Shown here piece after piece: positions 61,053 through 64,000 of a stretch of 64,000 nt of DNA; the first letter of the stretch is position 1; the number at the start of each line of letters is the position of its first letter. This DNA is from Pseudovibrio japonicus (GTDB lineage: Bacteria > Pseudomonadota > Alphaproteobacteria > Rhizobiales > Stappiaceae). The DNA lies in the NCBI RefSeq assembly GCF_014651595.1, contig NZ_BMXE01000007.1, forward strand, positions 124,001-188,000, read 5' to 3'. Made by a program: the position numbers and the translations under genes. Under the pieces are notes generated by a model. That model had not been told where the DNA came from. It saw only the letters and a program-made list of their open reading frames with translations, and did no database searches.

Positions 61053-61366
61053 TTTAGACCTCTCAGTATGCCTCACGTCAGGCAAAAGTGTACTTGCGCC
61101 AGACAAATGGCCGCTTCAGTGGATTTTCAGGTTCGGGATGCCCCCCAAAGGCATTTGGGAGGTCGGGCTTGATACACGCTGCTCGGTGGGATTGCCAGTT
61201 AATTTTGAGGGGGCTTGGATATCTTTGTGGGGGAAGAGCGAATTCCCTTAAGAAACAGAGTCCTGAGCAAGCACCCAAAGAATACGGGGGTGTGTTTTCA
61301 GAATTGCAACAATAGCTAGTATGGCCCTAGGTTCATGCTCTGTTTCCCTCAAATCCTGAGTGTGCC
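61053..61366. other. Divergent promoter region between Hsp70-like gene and gmd
   Basis: These 314 bases hold no gene. A weak hairpin CCCAAA-GGCA-TTTGGG lies near 61145. Promoters for both sides are expected but none was recognised with confidence. Confidence 0.4.
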
Positions 61367-62434
61367 ATGACCTCGCAGAAAACAGCTTTGATTACAGGTG
61401 TGACTGGGCAGGATGGCGCCTACCTCAGCCGCTTTCTGCTGGAAAAGGGCTACCGGGTGCACGGGGTCAAACGGCGGTCCTCCAGTTTCAATACAGGCCG
61501 GATTGAGGGGATCTATCAGGACCCGCACGAGCAGGATGCCCGCTTCATCCTGCATTATGGTGACCTGACCGATGCAACCAATCTCATCCGCATCATGCAG
61601 GAGGTTCAGCCCGATGAAGTCTATAACCTTGGGGCGCAATCTCATGTGAAAGTGAGCTTTGAGACACCGGAATACACCGCTGACAGCGTCGCACTTGGCA
61701 CATTACGGTTGTTGGAGGCGATCCGCATTCTCGGGCTTGAGAAGAAAACGAAGTTCTATCAGGCAACAACATCTGAGCTGTACGGGGTGGTGCAGGAAGT
61801 GCCGCAACGCGAAACCACGCCGTTTTATCCGCGCTCGCCATATGCAGCGGCCAAGCTTTATGCCTACTGGATCACGGTCAACTATCGTGAAGCCTACGGA
61901 ATTCACGCAAGCAACGGCATCCTGTTCAATCACGAAAGCCCACTGCGCGGGGAAACGTTCGTGACGCGCAAGATCACACGCGCGGCGGCGGCGATCAGTC
62001 TTGGCCTGCAAGATAAGCTTTATCTGGGCAACATAGATGCCATCCGCGATTGGGGCCATGCCCGTGATTTCGTTGAGGGCATGTGGGCCATGCTGCAGCA
62101 GGATGAGCCGGATGATTATGTGCTGGCGACCGGCACCATGACATCGGTACGCCGGTTTGCAGAGCTGGCCTTTGCCAAATGCGGCCTGCCGATCACATGG
62201 CGGGGGAGTGGGGTGAGCGAGACCGGTATCTGCGCAGAAACCGGACGCACGCTGATTGAGATTGATAGCCGCTACTTCCGGCCCTCCGAGGTGAATGAGC
62301 TGTGCGGGGATGCCAGCAAAGCCAAGGAAAAGTTGGGGTGGCAGGCCAAAACATCACTGGAAACACTGATCGAAGAGATGGTGCAGGCCGACCTGATTGA
62401 GGCGAAGAAGCAAAGGGTGTTTGAAGATGCCTGA
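61367..62434 (+). CDS. gmd: GDP-mannose 4,6-dehydratase
   Basis: Converts GDP-D-mannose to GDP-4-keto-6-deoxymannose, the first step to GDP-L-fucose or related sugars of surface polysaccharide. The 355-residue extended SDR shows [90 protein letters not shown] and the [15 protein letters not shown] active-site pair. The end overlaps the fcl start by eight bases. Confidence 0.97.
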   Translation: MTSQKTALITGVTGQDGAYLSRFLLEKGYRVHGVKRRSSSFNTGRIEGIYQDPHEQDARFILHYGDLTDATNLIRIMQEVQPDEVYNLGAQSHVKVSFETPEYTADSVALGTLRLLEAIRILGLEKKTKFYQATTSELYGVVQEVPQRETTPFYPRSPYAAAKLYAYWITVNYREAYGIHASNGILFNHESPLRGETFVTRKITRAAAAISLGLQDKLYLGNIDAIRDWGHARDFVEGMWAMLQQDEPDDYVLATGTMTSVRRFAELAFAKCGLPITWRGSGVSETGICAETGRTLIEIDSRYFRPSEVNELCGDASKAKEKLGWQAKTSLETLIEEMVQADLIEAKKQRVFEDA

Positions 62435-63383
62435 TCTGTTTAATCTTGAGGGGAAAAAGGTTTTTGTTGCCGGACATAAGGGCATGGTCGGGCAGGCGCT
62501 CATGCGGCGGCTGGAGCGTGAGGATTGCGAGCTGCTGACCGCCGATCGCAGTCAGGTGGACCTGACTGTTCAGAGCAAAACACAGGCGTTCATGCAGGAG
62601 GCGCGGCCCGATGTTGTGATCGTTGCCGCTGCCAAAGTGGGCGGGATCTGGGCAAACAACGAATACCCCGCTGACTTCCTTTATGAAAACCTTGCTATTG
62701 AGACAAACCTCATTCGCGGCGCGTTTGCAGCGCAGGTACAAAAACTGTTGTTTTTGGGGTCCTCGTGCATCTATCCCAAACATGCGCCGCAGCCGATCAA
62801 AGAGGAAACGCTGCTTTCAGGGGAGTTGGAGCCCACAAACGAGTGGTATGCCATTGCCAAGATTGCAGGAATTAAGCTCTGTCAGGCGTTCCGGCGCCAG
62901 TACGGGTGTGATTTCATCTCCGCCATGCCCACCAATCTTTATGGACCGGGCGATAATTTTTCTCGCGCGAGCAGCCACGTGCTGCCAGCCTTAATGCGCA
63001 AGGTGCATGAAGCCAAAGTGAGCGGCGCCTCGTCCTTTGAGATTTGGGGAACGGGCACTCCGCGCAGAGAGTTCCTGCATTGTGATGATTGTGCCGATGC
63101 ACTGGTACACTTGCTCAAAAACTATTCGGCTGAAGAGCACATCAATGTGGGCTTTGGTGAAGACATCTCCATACTGGAGCTGGCGCAGCGTATCGCCGGG
63201 TTGGTTGGCTATCAGGGGGCCATTCATCAGGACACCTCAAGGCCAGATGGAACGCCGCGCAAACTCATGAGTTCGGCCCGCCTGCGGCAACTGGGATGGC
63301 AGCCCTCCATCTCGCTGGATCGCGGTATTCAGGAGACCTATCAGTGGTTTTTAGAGAACCGGGCACAAGAAGAAGCGGTTTGA
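62427..63383 (+). CDS. fcl: GDP-L-fucose synthase
   Basis: Bifunctional epimerase/reductase completing GDP-L-fucose with NADPH. The 318-residue protein has [66 protein letters not shown], the catalytic [20 protein letters not shown] and [12 protein letters not shown]. The start at ATG 62427 lies inside the gmd end. Both genes feed fucosylated capsule or lipopolysaccharide. No glycosyltransferase is adjacent. Confidence 0.96.
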   Translation: MPDLFNLEGKKVFVAGHKGMVGQALMRRLEREDCELLTADRSQVDLTVQSKTQAFMQEARPDVVIVAAAKVGGIWANNEYPADFLYENLAIETNLIRGAFAAQVQKLLFLGSSCIYPKHAPQPIKEETLLSGELEPTNEWYAIAKIAGIKLCQAFRRQYGCDFISAMPTNLYGPGDNFSRASSHVLPALMRKVHEAKVSGASSFEIWGTGTPRREFLHCDDCADALVHLLKNYSAEEHINVGFGEDISILELAQRIAGLVGYQGAIHQDTSRPDGTPRKLMSSARLRQLGWQPSISLDRGIQETYQWFLENRAQEEAV

Positions 63384-63529
63384 TCCAGCTTCCTTGAAAA
63401 CACTTGGATACCCGCAAATACCGCAGTGAAATTGCAAGACGTCTCAGCCATGTTATCCCGCTGGTATCGGGCGTTGACGCAGGGGGATCCCTCAGCGTGC
63501 TTCAGCCTCGAAGTAAAAGGGATAACAAC

Positions 63530-63874
63530 ATGATTGAACGCATGCACACCAAGCAGCGTATGAGCAAGATCGTCAAGCACAACGGTACGGTCTATCTGTG
63601 CGGTCAGGTGGGTGTTCGCGGTGAGAGCATCAAAGAACAGACAGCAGAATGCCTGCGCCGCGTGGACGAGCTGCTCATCGAGGCAGGCTCGAGCCGCGAA
63701 CAGATCCTTCAGGCAATCGTCTGGCTTTCCGACATGCGAGACTTTGCGGAAATGAACGAAGTTTGGGATGCATGGGTCCCAGAAGGCCACGCCCCCGCCC
63801 GCGCCTGCGGCGAAGCCCGCCTTGCCTCTCAGGAACTGCTCGTCGAAGTCATCATCACCGCCGCTTATGAGTAA
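63530..63874 (+). CDS. RidA family protein
   Basis: A 114-residue enamine/imine deaminase-like protein: [91 protein letters not shown]. The arginine that binds the substrate carboxylate in RidA is seen in [15 protein letters not shown] lies before the ATG; an upstream frame to 63404 is not needed. A terminator-like hairpin follows. Confidence 0.92.
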   Translation: MIERMHTKQRMSKIVKHNGTVYLCGQVGVRGESIKEQTAECLRRVDELLIEAGSSREQILQAIVWLSDMRDFAEMNEVWDAWVPEGHAPARACGEARLASQELLVEVIITAAYE

Positions 63875-63897
63875 GCCCTGCCGGTGTTTGGAGCAAC

Positions 63898-63933
63898 TGC
63901 CGCTTGATTACATTTGATCAGGCGGCATGTTTC
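63898..63933 (+). terminator. Terminator-like hairpin after the RidA gene
   Basis: TGCCGC (63898-63903) with GCGGCA (63922-63927), continued by TGAT/ATCA through one wobble pair, and followed by TGTTTCTT. Located 24 bases past the stop. No gene is seen from here to base 64000. Confidence 0.6.
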
Positions 63934-64000
63934 TTACCATGTGCGCACCAACGGCTGGGATTGTCCGGCTATGTGAGCATCTGGCCAGTTTGAAAGATCC

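Noticed and set aside
1-64000. tRNA genes, rRNA genes and intact insertion sequences
   Set aside because: No T-loop-like GGTTCGAATCC patterns, rRNA stretches or complete transposase genes with terminal repeats were noticed by eye; a tRNAscan and ISfinder search would settle it.

Overview
The window is alphaproteobacterial DNA from a low-copy replicon (megaplasmid or chromid). The decisive evidence is a complete repABC operon at 41.5-45.4 kb with a candidate antisense RNA between repB and repC; this replication/partition type is known only from Alphaproteobacteria. TRAP and sugar ABC systems, a NagB-II/NagA pair, a GcvA-type LysR and a small DUF1127-like protein fit a marine or host-associated member of Hyphomicrobiales/Rhodobacterales (for example Stappiaceae such as Pseudovibrio), but the genus is a guess. 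No tRNA, rRNA, CRISPR array or intact insertion sequence was seen.

Layout. 1-7.4 kb: a minus-strand catabolic operon (N-formylglutamate amidohydrolase-like enzyme, three-part TRAP transporter, glutamine-synthetase-like ligase, aldehyde dehydrogenase running off the left edge) facing an RpiR-type regulator. 7.4-18.9 kb: small transcription units, each an enzyme or transporter with its own regulator: DUF1127-like/LysR, TDT anion exporter/YeiE-like LysR, FeaR-like AraC/copper amine oxidase, a PfpI-like protein, a threonine dehydratase-like enzyme/AraC, and HxlR/SMP-30 lactonase with a clear double operator. 19.0-25.7 kb: an amino-sugar locus. A MurQ-like etherase, an unusual free-standing and apparently inactive EI C-terminal domain, and a PTS permease with two EIIB domains lie on the minus strand; a GntR regulator, NagB-II deaminase and NagA lie on the plus strand. 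Three copies of a TGGYAT-N5-TGGYAT element sit between the two arms. 26.1-32.8 kb: a LacI-controlled ABC importer plus GH1 beta-glucosidase operon.

33.6-39.6 kb: a redox/accessory cluster (secreted SnoaL-like protein, two SDR paralogues lacking the usual Tyr/Lys pair, luciferase-like monooxygenase, LysR, PNPOx-like protein, S66 peptidase). 39.7-45.4 kb: a YheC/YheD-type ATP-grasp protein divergent from repABC. 45.5-49.1 kb: GNAT, cupin, Ada, PEP-mutase-family enzyme and an LTXXQ/Spy-like periplasmic protein. 49.4-58.7 kb: GST-like protein, alpha/beta hydrolase, a 2084-residue type I secretion adhesin with five 378-bp repeats, and a short TolC-like coiled-coil protein; a palindrome, ACTTGGCAGCTGCCAAGT, and variants of it recur through this part. 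59.0-63.9 kb: DUF2268-type metalloprotease, YegD-like Hsp70, GDP-fucose synthesis (Gmd, Fcl) and a RidA protein.

The main units work as scavenging modules (amides/amines, amino sugars, beta-glucosides), a replicon-maintenance core and a surface-adhesion module. The most unusual item is the EI-like pseudo-domain translationally coupled to murQ and placed directly before a double-EIIB permease.
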